Both the position numbers and the translations under genes were made by a program. This document shows, in pieces, positions 23,815 to 31,000 of a stretch of DNA of 64,000 nucleotides. The DNA is from Pseudazoarcus sp963975885. Lineage in GTDB: Bacteria; Pseudomonadota; Gammaproteobacteria; Burkholderiales; Rhodocyclaceae. The stretch is from the NCBI GenBank assembly GCA_963975885.1, contig CAXBIS010000009.1, positions 1 through 64,000 of the forward strand, given 5' to 3'. A model generated the notes under the pieces. That model ran no database searches and was not told the origin of the DNA. It worked only from the letters and a program-made list of their open reading frames with translations. Position 1 is the first letter of the stretch; the number at the start of each line of letters is the position of its first letter.

Positions 23815-25905
23815 ATGGACGCTCTTCTAGAGATCTTTCGTGACCTAACCACCAACCTTTCTCGTTGGTACAGCCTGAAGGTCGAGTCATCATGGTGGCC
23901 CCTGCTTGCTACGGGGGGTGCTCTTGTTTTGGGTGCGGTGGCGATAGGGGGCTTGGTGATTGCCTTTCAGCAGTATCGCCTGCAAAAGAAGGCCGCTAAC
24001 GAGGAAAAATTTCAAGATGAAGAGCTGCGCCTGCATGGGTTTTTAAGACACGATTTCGTCTCAGCATCAAAAGATTACTTAGTCCCGTACTGTTCGAATG
24101 TTGATCCAAGTGATAGAGAAGATCTTCGTAATACTGTAGCCGTTCGAGAGCGCGTGTTCGACGCACTAGTGCGTGAGCTCGCTGCAGATGACAGAAAGCA
24201 TATTCTGATCTTGGCGGACTCGGGGATGGGGAAGACTACGCTTCTCCTAAATCTTGTGGCGCGAGAAGAAGATCGATTTCGCTTCGCGCTCATCTCTTTG
24301 GGGAAGTCTGGGGCGTTAGAACAATTGAAAAGGGTCCCGCATAAGCGGGATACGGTCTTGCTTCTCGATGCATTTGATGAGGATCCTCGAGCGATAGAGG
24401 ATGCGTCTGGGAGAATGGAACAAGTAATGAATTCTGTCTCTGAGTTTAAATGTGTTGTCATGACTTGTCGCACCCAGTTCTTTCCTACGGACGAAGAGAT
24501 TCCCCGTTGCACAGGAATTAGGCGTGTAGCCGCGCGAAGAGCAGGAGTTCCAGTTGTTTACCAATGGTTGACGGTTTACTTGCAACCATTTGATCGAGCT
24601 CAAATCGACGAATATGTCAGTAGATCAATACCTTGGGTAAGGCGTAGGCAGAGGCAGAAGGCCCGACGAATAGTTTCTGATATCGCTGATCTCGCGGCTA
24701 GGCCGATGCTGACTGCTTTGATCCCGAGCCTCGCTGCGTCCGAGCGAGAAGCGCACGGCTTGTGGGATTTATATGTCTTCATGGTCGATACCTGGATCCA
24801 AAGAGAAAGTTCATGGATTGCCCCAGACTTTTTGAGAAAATCCTCAAAATCTCTTTCGGTGGAGTTGTTTATAACGCGTGCTGATCGCGGGTCTGATCGA
24901 ATTTCGCGTGAAGATCTAATTGATCTATTGCGTATTGAGTGTTCAGATGTCGAAGCATGGCAGCTGACTTCACGGTCTCTCCTTAACAGGGATGCAGACG
25001 GGTGCTTTAAGTTCGCCCATAGATCTATTCTCGAGTTCTTTTTTGTATTGTCGTTTATAGAAGGAGATCGACGTTGTCTGTCCGTTGCGTGGACGGACAT
25101 GATGTGTGAATTGTTTTTAAGCTGGGGAACTTCGACGGGAGCTGATACTGGTCTGGCTCTTCGCCTTCTGTCAGAGGATTTCCGTGAAACTAAGCTTTTC
25201 CCGATAGCCGATCGGAGTCGGGTTCAAACAAAGATTGATGCCGATTGGGTTAAAAGCGTTTTCTCTTCGAGAATTTCTTCCGGAACGAAAGTAAAGTTTC
25301 CTAGCTGTTGGCGGGGTGCAGTAGCGCACGTGGTGAATCGCGATGAAACTATTCGCGCATATGATCTTGCAGAAGGGATAGTCTGGCAGGCTGATGTTAC
25401 AACCGGAATCCATGATAGAGCGGAACGAGAAATTTATCGGTACGGCCGATCAAGCTCGGCAGGAGTCGATGGGCGTGGCCAGGAATGGACGCTGCTTAAT
25501 CTGTACGAATTGAAACTTCTTTGTGACATACTTTCTGATAAAGGTTTGTTGTTTTCGGTAATTGATCAAAGAGAATTGTATTGGTTAGGTGACGTTGGTG
25601 ATGGTTTATTCACTGCGTTGGCTCGGGTTAGGAGTGGGGAGTCTGGCGGCGCACTTGATTACCCCGAGCTTGAGTTCATTCATAGTGGAAGTGTGGGTTC
25701 TTCCGATTTGTATTCAATTGACGTGTACCGAGTGCCCGTTCGCGGTCGTTCGAGTTTTGGTCTGAATGCAATGACAATTCTCGTTCATCAAGGGGATGCG
25801 GAGGCGATCCTCGCCGAGGATAGCAACAGTCAAGAGACCTCATGGGGTATTCGGAGATTGGCGATTAATGAAGGTCTTCGAAATAGGCCAACGAGTTCCG
25901 AGTAG
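23815..25905 (+). CDS. Membrane-anchored NACHT-like (STAND) NTPase
   Basis: A 696-residue protein. One membrane helix at about residues 27-51 is followed by a soluble NTPase: Walker A ADSGMGKTT (134-142), Walker B VLLLDAFDED (181-190), and a sensor-type Arg in MTCRTQFF. The segment KFAHRSILEFFF (about residue 400) matches the winged-helix end of NACHT modules. The C-terminal 270 residues are unrecognised and could be sensor or effector. Base composition is clearly AT-richer than its neighbours (many AGA, ATA and TTA codons), suggesting horizontal acquisition. It borders a toxin-antitoxin cluster, so a phage-defence role is possible but unproven. The 269 bp upstream show no other gene. Confidence 0.75.
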   Translation: MDALLEIFRDLTTNLSRWYSLKVESSWWPLLATGGALVLGAVAIGGLVIAFQQYRLQKKAANEEKFQDEELRLHGFLRHDFVSASKDYLVPYCSNVDPSDREDLRNTVAVRERVFDALVRELAADDRKHILILADSGMGKTTLLLNLVAREEDRFRFALISLGKSGALEQLKRVPHKRDTVLLLDAFDEDPRAIEDASGRMEQVMNSVSEFKCVVMTCRTQFFPTDEEIPRCTGIRRVAARRAGVPVVYQWLTVYLQPFDRAQIDEYVSRSIPWVRRRQRQKARRIVSDIADLAARPMLTALIPSLAASEREAHGLWDLYVFMVDTWIQRESSWIAPDFLRKSSKSLSVELFITRADRGSDRISREDLIDLLRIECSDVEAWQLTSRSLLNRDADGCFKFAHRSILEFFFVLSFIEGDRRCLSVAWTDMMCELFLSWGTSTGADTGLALRLLSEDFRETKLFPIADRSRVQTKIDADWVKSVFSSRISSGTKVKFPSCWRGAVAHVVNRDETIRAYDLAEGIVWQADVTTGIHDRAEREIYRYGRSSSAGVDGRGQEWTLLNLYELKLLCDILSDKGLLFSVIDQRELYWLGDVGDGLFTALARVRSGESGGALDYPELEFIHSGSVGSSDLYSIDVYRVPVRGRSSFGLNAMTILVHQGDAEAILAEDSNSQETSWGIRRLAINEGLRNRPTSSE

Positions 25906-25931
25906 TCAGATAAGGTTTGGTGCAAGATTGG

Positions 25932-25995
25932 GGAGCGCGGGGTCGGGGGAGCGCAGGGTCGGGGGAGCGCAGGGTCGGGTCTAGACTTTATACCC
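25932..25995. repeat. REP-like element, copy 1: three 16-bp tandem units plus tail
   Basis: Three tandem 16-bp units GGAGCGCRGGGTCGGG occupy 25932-25947, 25948-25963 and 25964-25979, followed by the tail TCTAGACTTTATACCC (25980-25995). A single-unit copy with a near-identical tail is at 26811-26842 in the same orientation. The two copies bracket the vapBC-type module. It looks like a dispersed intergenic repeat, perhaps linked to a transposase acting in trans; none is encoded here. Confidence 0.75.
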
Positions 25996-26045
25996 ACACC
26001 GGAGCCACCGCGAATTGCTGAGTGTCCCTCGACGCCCGCAAGCCA

Positions 26046-26103
26046 CTCAGTGTCGTGATGATTCTGGAGTTGGGGGATCTTCACTCTCGACGATCTTCTC
26101 GTG
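26046..26103 (-). pseudogene. Relic of a second tacA-tacT junction
   Basis: On the minus strand this segment reads HEKIVESEDPPTPESSRH-stop in one frame and, from a GTG at 26084, VKIPQLQNHHDTE in the other. The intact module at 27325-27400 reads YEQEVERADTSAAKSSRH-stop and VQILPLQSHHDTE. In both places the antitoxin stop and the GTG start are 37 bp apart in the same overlapping geometry. Similarity ends on either side, leaving only the 3' end of an antitoxin and the first codons of a GNAT toxin. It lies between the vapC stop and repeat copy 1. Confidence 0.75.
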
Positions 26104-26123
26104 ACGCCCGGCGCCCCGAGCGC

Positions 26124-26513
26124 TTACCCCTTGTGAAACATCAAAACGTCCGGCAGGCCCTCAAAATGCGCGTCGAAGGTCAGCAGCTCTGCGCCTTGAT
26201 GTCGCGCTGAGGCATAGACGATGGCGTCTGCGGTGGCGAGCTTGTATTCGCGATGCAGATCGGCGGCGAGCAGGGCAATGGTGGTGTCGAGCGGCACCAC
26301 GAGGCATTTTTGAGTGTAGGCGATGACCTGATCGGCGGCTTCTTCGCCGACTTCGCGTAGCAGCCACTTCGAGAGTTCTAGCTGCACGATGGTGGGGACG
26401 AGGCAGTACGGCTTGCCCGGGAAGTGTTTGCCGATCTGCTGCCCGAGCGCGCTGCCGAGGAACCACTCGATCCATGCAGAGGTGTCGACCACGCACAGGC
26501 GCATGATGGCCAT
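26124..26513 (-). CDS. PIN-domain toxin (VapC type)
   Basis: A 129-residue PIN-domain ribonuclease with the four acidic active-site residues: Asp10 (VVDTSAW), Glu46 (QLELSKW), Asp96 (TADAIVYA) and Asp114 (TFDAHF). VapC toxins cleave RNA, often tRNA, and are inhibited by the partner antitoxin. The start overlaps the antitoxin stop (TGATG); an internal Met at residue 4 is an alternative start. The pair forms a complete type II module bracketed by two REP-like repeats. Confidence 0.9.
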   Translation of the reverse strand: MAIMRLCVVDTSAWIEWFLGSALGQQIGKHFPGKPYCLVPTIVQLELSKWLLREVGEEAADQVIAYTQKCLVVPLDTTIALLAADLHREYKLATADAIVYASARHQGAELLTFDAHFEGLPDVLMFHKG

Positions 26514-26725
26514 CAGTAGCGATCCGCGCGGTCGCGGTAGCCGGCCTTGTTGGCGCCTTTGGCGATTCCGGCCAGGTCGGCCAGTTCAGGCACCGGCATG
26601 ACCAACACCCCCTTGCCTTTGGGAATGAACACGAACTCTTGCCCGGCCTGCCAGTGTTGCTCTTCGCGCACGGACTTGGGGATGGAAATCTGGAACTTGC
26701 TGGACAAGGTTGCAGTGGCAGTCAT
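26513..26725 (-). CDS. AbrB/SpoVT-type antitoxin (VapB type)
   Basis: A 70-residue swapped-hairpin AbrB-family DNA-binding protein: ATLSSKFQISIPKSVREEQH at the N-terminus (positions 5-24) followed by GQEFVFIPKGKGVLVMPV. The C-terminal 20 residues would bind the PIN toxin. The chosen Met gives the usual antitoxin length; the open frame extends upstream but has no family similarity and crosses the operator. It is first in the operon with the PIN toxin. An inverted repeat lies 40 bp upstream. Confidence 0.88.
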   Translation of the reverse strand: MTATATLSSKFQISIPKSVREEQHWQAGQEFVFIPKGKGVLVMPVPELADLAGIAKGANKAGYRDRADRY

Positions 26726-26764
26726 TGTCCGTACCTCATCTTGATCGATAGTGATGCGGTAAGA

Positions 26765-26782
26765 ATACACCGTTTGGTGTAT
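26765..26782. promoter_or_regulatory. Inverted repeat upstream of the vapBC-type operon
   Basis: ATACACC-GTTT-GGTGTAT, with 7-bp perfect arms and a 4-bp spacer, ends 39 bp upstream of the antitoxin start. AbrB-type antitoxins autoregulate through such sites, so this is the probable operator (inference from position and symmetry). Confidence 0.6.
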
Positions 26783-26810
26783 CCGGTAGAGGCCGCGCGT
26801 CAGCTCAACA

Positions 26811-26842
26811 GGAGCGCGGGGTCGGGTCTGGAATTTATACCC
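26811..26842. repeat. REP-like element, copy 2
   Basis: One 16-bp unit GGAGCGCGGGGTCGGG (26811-26826) followed by TCTGGAATTTATACCC (26827-26842). It is the same unit and tail as copy 1 at 25932-25995, in the same orientation. It lies between the end of the GNAT toxin gene and the vapBC-type operator. Confidence 0.72.
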
Positions 26843-26861
26843 GATAGAAGTTCGATCGAAT

Positions 26862-27362
26862 TCACTTAGTGTCGAAGAGCGCCGCAGCCGTCTTGACCGG
26901 CAGAACCAGTCTGTTGGGATAGCCAGGCAGCGGCTGAAATCCGAAATGTTGGTAGAAGGTTTCCGCGTGCGCGTCTTTCGCATCAACCAGAATTGCGGCA
27001 ATCCCCACCTGTGTGGAAACACGAACAGTGCGTTTTAGCGCATCCACCAGCAACAGCCCGCCAAGCCCCTGGCCTTGCGCGCTCTTGGCCACAGCCAGGC
27101 GGCCCAGCAGCACGATGGGGATTTTTCGAGGCAGCGTTTTGGCGATGCTTGCCGGCAAGTCCTCGGTCTGCGCTTCGCCCACGGTGAGGCTGTAAAAGCC
27201 CAGCACGATCCGATGATCGGCTGGGCTTTCGGCTACGTAGGTGCGGGAAATGCCTTTGCTGAGATGCTGCTTGGCGATGCGCTGGAACCACTTGTCCAGC
27301 GCATCGCTGCCGCAGGAGAACGTCTCAGTGTCGTGATGACTTTGCAGCGGAAGTATCTGCAC
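26862..27362 (-). CDS. GNAT acetyltransferase toxin (TacT type)
   Basis: A 166-residue GNAT protein. The acetyl-CoA pyrophosphate loop is SAQGQGLGG (94-102) and the conserved Tyr is Tyr137 in TFYQHFGF. The N-terminal LPLQSHHDTETFSCGSDALD is typical of TacT/AtaT toxins that acetylate aminoacyl-tRNA. The start is GTG at 27362, preceded by AGGAAG at good spacing, and overlaps the antitoxin gene by 38 bp. A longer frame upstream is only the antitoxin's shadow. It is paired with a DUF1778 antitoxin, and a relic of the same gene junction is at 26046-26103. Confidence 0.9.
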   Translation of the reverse strand: MQILPLQSHHDTETFSCGSDALDKWFQRIAKQHLSKGISRTYVAESPADHRIVLGFYSLTVGEAQTEDLPASIAKTLPRKIPIVLLGRLAVAKSAQGQGLGGLLLVDALKRTVRVSTQVGIAAILVDAKDAHAETFYQHFGFQPLPGYPNRLVLPVKTAAALFDTK

Positions 27363-27639
27363 GCTCGACTTCCTGCTCGTAGCGCCGGGCAGCCCGTTGC
27401 AAAGCCTCGTTCGGGGCGGGGGGGTTGTCCAGCAGGGTGGCGATGAAGGTGGCGTCACGGCGCGACAGGCTCACTCGCGTGAAGGCGTCAATGACCGTTC
27501 GGGCCTTTTCGGAGGCAGCCTGAACGATGAACTGATTGACGGTGATGCCTACCAGTGCAGCGGCTTCCTCCAGCTCGTCTACGACGGGTTGGGGTGCTCG
27601 TGCCGTGATGCGGCCACGTTCTTCGGTCTTGGTTGCCAT
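27325..27639 (-). CDS. DUF1778 ribbon-helix-helix antitoxin (TacA type)
   Basis: A 104-residue protein with an N-terminal RHH-like DUF1778 domain (RITARAPQPVVDELEEAA, then GITVNQFIVQAASEKA) and a C-terminal tail that would wrap the GNAT toxin. It is upstream of and overlaps the toxin gene by 38 bp. DUF1778 antitoxins repress their own operon; a perfect 18-bp palindrome lies about 160 bp upstream. The frame stays open for about 40 codons upstream without a start codon. Confidence 0.88.
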   Translation of the reverse strand: MATKTEERGRITARAPQPVVDELEEAAALVGITVNQFIVQAASEKARTVIDAFTRVSLSRRDATFIATLLDNPPAPNEALQRAARRYEQEVERADTSAAKSSRH

Positions 27640-27797
27640 GTCGGCGATCTCTATGTCTGTGTATGCGTCTTGATCGAGGACGATGTCCCGGTCGGGTTCA
27701 GCGTCTTCGTCGCCTTTGGAGTCTTGGCCAGGCCTGCGTCCGGTGTGGTGTCGCAGGTCAGGTTATGTGGCGTTGTGCGTATCGGGTCGGTGACTGT

Positions 27798-27815
27798 CCG
27801 GAGTATATACTCCGG
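27798..27815. promoter_or_regulatory. Perfect 18-bp palindrome upstream of the tacAT-type operon
   Basis: CCGGAGTATATACTCCGG is fully self-complementary and stands in the 239-bp gap between the zeta-toxin gene and the DUF1778 antitoxin. The embedded TATA-rich centre could overlap a -10 box. It is a candidate operator for the antitoxin. The remaining bases of the gap hold no recognisable gene. Confidence 0.55.
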
Positions 27816-27878
27816 TGCCAATTTGTCACCATTGGAGTCTGAGGCGGGCGGCTGGTGTGATCTGCGCTGAATGGAGCT

Positions 27879-28520
27879 TCATGGCCCGACGGGCGTCGCC
27901 AGCGCCGCTTCGAGCAGCGGCTTGGCCCAGTCCGGGGTGTGGCGCCAGTCGGTGGCATCGGTGGGCCACAGCAGGCGGCCGTGTTCCATTTCGAGGACGG
28001 TCAGCGGGTCGGGCACGGCGGTGCCGGGGGCGGCGTCGGTGCTGTTGTCGAACACGCGCAGCCAGGCCAGATGCGGCATCAGCCCGATGAGGTTTGCGCG
28101 GGCGCGCGTCCAGCGCTCGCGGATCTTCGCCTCGGGAATGTCGTGGCCGCCGGCGGCCACGCGGGCCTGAACGCGCGCGAGGTGTCGGTCGACCGAGTCC
28201 AGGCCGCAGAACCACATGGTCACGTCGTGCGTGGCGGTGGCGTCATGCAGACGCGCGGGTACGTGGATGCCGCCCAGTGTGGTCTCGAAGGCGAACGAGG
28301 TGCCGGCGGCGAGCGCCGCGTCCAGGCGGCGCATGCCTTCCTGCCAGGCCAGTGCGTTGGCGTGGGTCTGCTCGCAACCGGTGGCGGCCATCAGTTCGCG
28401 CGCGAAGCGGTCGGGGTTGTACCAGTCGAGTCCGGCATGGCGCAGCAGATGCCCGCCGATCGAACTCTTGCCGGCGCCGTTGACGCCGGCCAGGACGAAG
28501 ATCACCGGACGCGAATTCAA
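27879..28520 (-). CDS. Zeta-toxin-like P-loop kinase
   Basis: A 213-residue P-loop protein with Walker A GVNGAGKS (12-19), a DWYNPDRFARE segment, and SFAFETTLGG, the substrate-site signature of zeta toxins/UDP-N-acetylglucosamine kinases. Zeta toxins phosphorylate UDP-GlcNAc and block peptidoglycan synthesis. The start is TTG at 28520, overlapping the stop of the upstream antitoxin (TTGA), which fixes the start. The partner is Phd-like rather than a classical epsilon antitoxin. Confidence 0.85.
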   Translation of the reverse strand: MNSRPVIFVLAGVNGAGKSSIGGHLLRHAGLDWYNPDRFARELMAATGCEQTHANALAWQEGMRRLDAALAAGTSFAFETTLGGIHVPARLHDATATHDVTMWFCGLDSVDRHLARVQARVAAGGHDIPEAKIRERWTRARANLIGLMPHLAWLRVFDNSTDAAPGTAVPDPLTVLEMEHGRLLWPTDATDWRHTPDWAKPLLEAALATPVGP

Positions 28521-28867
28521 TATCCGCTACCGGCCTTCACGCGGCCTTCGAGCCGCGCCGGGGCACGTGCCAGCTCTCGCAGCCGATCGCCCGCGTCGGG
28601 GGCTTCGAGCGCGGCCAGCCGTTCGTCGAAGCGATGCCGCAGTGCTTCCAGCGCGGCTTCGTCGCTGCTGCGTGCCAGCGCCCGCACCATCGCGGCGTAT
28701 TCGTCGGTGGACAGGATCACCGCTTCGGGCTCGTTGTGATTGGTCACGACGATGCGGCCGGCGCGTCCGACGCTCTTCATCACGCCGCGCCAGCCCAGCC
28801 GCTTGACGTCGGAAGCCGGCGTGCGGGGCAGGGTGTCGATGTCACCCGGATCGGGTGTTCGGGTCAT
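28517..28867 (-). CDS. Phd/YefM-like antitoxin of the zeta-type module
   Basis: A 116-residue protein with a Phd/YefM-like DNA-binding core: VGRAGRIVVTNHNEPEAVILSTDEYAAM (split at about residues 33-60), followed by a charged helical tail. Such antitoxins repress their own promoter and neutralise the toxin with the tail. It is coupled to the zeta-like gene by a 4-bp TTGA overlap. The AT-rich stretch at 28890-28915 upstream is a likely promoter region (TATTAT on the minus strand). Confidence 0.8.
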   Translation of the reverse strand: MTRTPDPGDIDTLPRTPASDVKRLGWRGVMKSVGRAGRIVVTNHNEPEAVILSTDEYAAMVRALARSSDEAALEALRHRFDERLAALEAPDAGDRLRELARAPARLEGRVKAGSGY

Positions 28868-29012
28868 TTCTGTATCCCTGAAGGATGGTGAATGACCAAT
28901 AATACCCTTTTTGGCCAGATGTCCCTATTTCCGGTCTCTCATTGACGGCCGCGAAGGAATGCATGGCTACCCGTAGAATCTTCCCCTCCCGTTCATGGAG
29001 TGGCGTTCGCCG

Positions 29013-29612
29013 ATGAAAACCCTTCTTCCCGATTGGGCCCATCCCTGGGTCGCGACCATCACGCTCGGCCTGCAGGTCGTCGCGATTGTCCTCGGCGCGT
29101 GGGTCGCGAACCTGCTGCTGCGTCGGCTGATGCATCGCGTCGCCGACCACTACCATCTGCCGCGCGAACTGGTGATCGTGACGAGGCGGTCGGTGGGCTT
29201 CGTCATCTACGCCTGTGCGCTGCTGCTGGTGCTCGACCGCTTCGGTGTTTCCGGCACCGTGTTGTGGACGGCCTTCACCGGCTTTGCGGCGGTCGCGGCG
29301 GTCGCCTTCTTCGCCGCGTGGAGCGTGCTCTCGAACATCTTTTGCACGCTGCTCATCCTGACCACGCGGCCGTTCCGGCTGTATGACCACATCGAACTGC
29401 TCGAAGGCGGGGACAAGCCTGGGCTGAAGGGGCAGGTGGTGGACATCAATCTGATCCACACCACGCTCAAGGAGCGTCTCGAGGACGGCAGCGACACCGT
29501 GCTCCAGATCCCCAACAGTCTTTTTTTCCAGCGCACGGTGCGCTGCTGGCGCAAGCCGCCGGCGGTGAGGCTGCGCGACGACGGCGACGACGGCGACGAC
29601 GGCGAGGACTGA
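29013..29612 (+). CDS. Small mechanosensitive channel (MscS family)
   Basis: A protein of about 199 residues with three membrane helices in the N-terminal 115 residues and an MscS-type pore/beta-domain start (FFAAWSVLSNIF, TRPFRLYDHIEL, then VVDINLIHTTLKE and QIPNSLFFQRTV). It lacks the large C-terminal alpha/beta vestibule of MscS and ends in an acidic Asp/Gly tail coded by a short GACGACGGC repeat. The start could also be ATG 28995; 29013 has GGAG upstream. It is followed by a strong hairpin terminator. Confidence 0.85.
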   Translation: MKTLLPDWAHPWVATITLGLQVVAIVLGAWVANLLLRRLMHRVADHYHLPRELVIVTRRSVGFVIYACALLLVLDRFGVSGTVLWTAFTGFAAVAAVAFFAAWSVLSNIFCTLLILTTRPFRLYDHIELLEGGDKPGLKGQVVDINLIHTTLKERLEDGSDTVLQIPNSLFFQRTVRCWRKPPAVRLRDDGDDGDDGED

Positions 29613-29617
29613 AACGA

Positions 29618-29641
29618 CGACACCGGCTCTCGCCGGTGTCG
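29618..29641 (+). terminator. Hairpin terminator after the MscS gene
   Basis: CGACACCGGC (29618-29627) pairs perfectly with GCCGGTGTCG (29632-29641) around a TCTC tetraloop. It begins 5 bp after the stop codon. The T-tract is absent, but position and a 10-bp GC stem support termination, also for the convergent small gene. Confidence 0.65.
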
Positions 29642-29669
29642 CGTGCTCATCGGTATGGGTATGCCGTCT

Positions 29670-29894
29670 TCATTGGTGGACTCTTGCGAACACCTCCCCT
29701 GTATCCGTCAGTTTGAAGGACCCGTCCGGCTGGGGGGCTGCTACGCGGTCCATGTGCTTGACCTTGTAGCCCTCGAAGTCCCGGCCCAGGTGCGTCATCC
29801 CGAAGTCCAGGTAGCTGATCCCCCGGGAGACCTTTTGCAGGATCAGCTTCCTCCCGTGCGGGTCCTGGATCAGGAATTCCTCGTCGATCTTCAT
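29670..29894 (-). CDS. Small uncharacterized protein
   Basis: A 74-residue soluble protein (MKIDEEFLIQDPHGRKLILQ at the start) with no recognised motif. A strong ribosome site (GGAAGGAGG) sits at ideal distance before the ATG at 29894, which makes this small gene credible and excludes the longer upstream frame. It lies between the MscS and LysR genes and is transcribed away from the LysR gene. The 223-bp gap to the LysR start contains no further gene. Confidence 0.7.
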   Translation of the reverse strand: MKIDEEFLIQDPHGRKLILQKVSRGISYLDFGMTHLGRDFEGYKVKHMDRVAAPQPDGSFKLTDTGEVFARVHQ

Positions 29895-30117
29895 GATTCG
29901 TCCTCCTTCCGAAATGGGCACCGCTGCCGGTTCTCTCTCTCCTTCCCTTGCCGATTCCGGTCGTTCGCGGTGCGTGCCTGCAAAGCGGTTGCTCGCCTGG
30001 GCGCTTGCGCCTGTCATCGTTTGGGCGAAATGTTGCATGTAGTATGCTTGTTTCAGGCGGGGCGTCAGTGCGAAGTTTCTGCCAGTTCAGTGCATAGTTT
30101 TTGCATCGGGTCATGGC

Positions 30118-30981
30118 ATGGATATCGAACTCGCCCGCACCTTTCTCTCGATCGTCCACGGCGGCAGCTTCGTGGCCGCCTCGCAGCGGCTGCATCTGAC
30201 GCAGACGGCGGTGACGGCGCGGGTGAAGAATCTGGAGACGCAGCTCGGGTGCACGCTGTTCGTGCGCAACCGGGCCGGTGCGCGCCTGACGGTCGAGGGC
30301 GAGCGTTTCGTCGATCACGCGCAGAAGATGGTGCACGCATGGGAGGCGGCGCGGCGCGAGGTGCCGAACCCGCCCAGGCAGCGCGACTGCCTGTTCCTGG
30401 GTTCCGAGATCAGTCTGAGCAATCCGCTGCTGCTGCAGTGGGTACGCTTGCTGCGCAGCACCTTCGCGCAGCGGCGCGTGCATGTGGAGGTGGGCGACAG
30501 TACGGTGTTGCAGCAAAAGCTGCTGCAGGGAGATCTGGACGCAGCGCTGGTTTATCGCCCGTTCTATTGCGAGGGCATGCAGGTAGAGCAGCTGCTCGAA
30601 GAGAAGCTGATCCAGATCGAGTCGGTGGCGCAGCGTGAGCCCTATATCTACGTGGACTGGGGGCCGGACTTCCGCCGCGAACACGACGCGGCCTTCCCGT
30701 CACAACGTGCGCATGCGCTGTCATTCAATCTGGGGCCGCTGGCGCTGCATTACCTGTTTCAGTGTGGCGGCCGGGGCTACTTTCGCACGCGGGTGACGAG
30801 ACGAGCCCTGCGTAGCGGCGCGATCCGCATCGTGCCGAATGCGCCGGAATTCACTTACCCGGTGTTTCTGGTCTATTCGCGCGCACGCATCACCGACGAA
30901 CTGGAGCAGGCCTTTCCGCTGCTGCGCCGCATCGTGCGCGACGAATCGGACTGGGCCGAGCATTGGGAGTTCTCGCCCTGA
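30118..30981 (+). CDS. LysR family transcriptional regulator
   Basis: A 287-residue LysR protein. The N-terminal helix-turn-helix is SFVAASQRLHLTQTAVTARV (about residues 17-36), followed by a periplasmic-binding-like effector domain. Its divergent neighbour is the 74-residue uncharacterized gene, which may be its target; downstream it converges with the flavoprotein gene, ending 19 bp from it. The effector is unknown. Confidence 0.9.
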   Translation: MDIELARTFLSIVHGGSFVAASQRLHLTQTAVTARVKNLETQLGCTLFVRNRAGARLTVEGERFVDHAQKMVHAWEAARREVPNPPRQRDCLFLGSEISLSNPLLLQWVRLLRSTFAQRRVHVEVGDSTVLQQKLLQGDLDAALVYRPFYCEGMQVEQLLEEKLIQIESVAQREPYIYVDWGPDFRREHDAAFPSQRAHALSFNLGPLALHYLFQCGGRGYFRTRVTRRALRSGAIRIVPNAPEFTYPVFLVYSRARITDELEQAFPLLRRIVRDESDWAEHWEFSP

Positions 30982-31000
30982 ACGTGGCGCGGGCCGGCGC

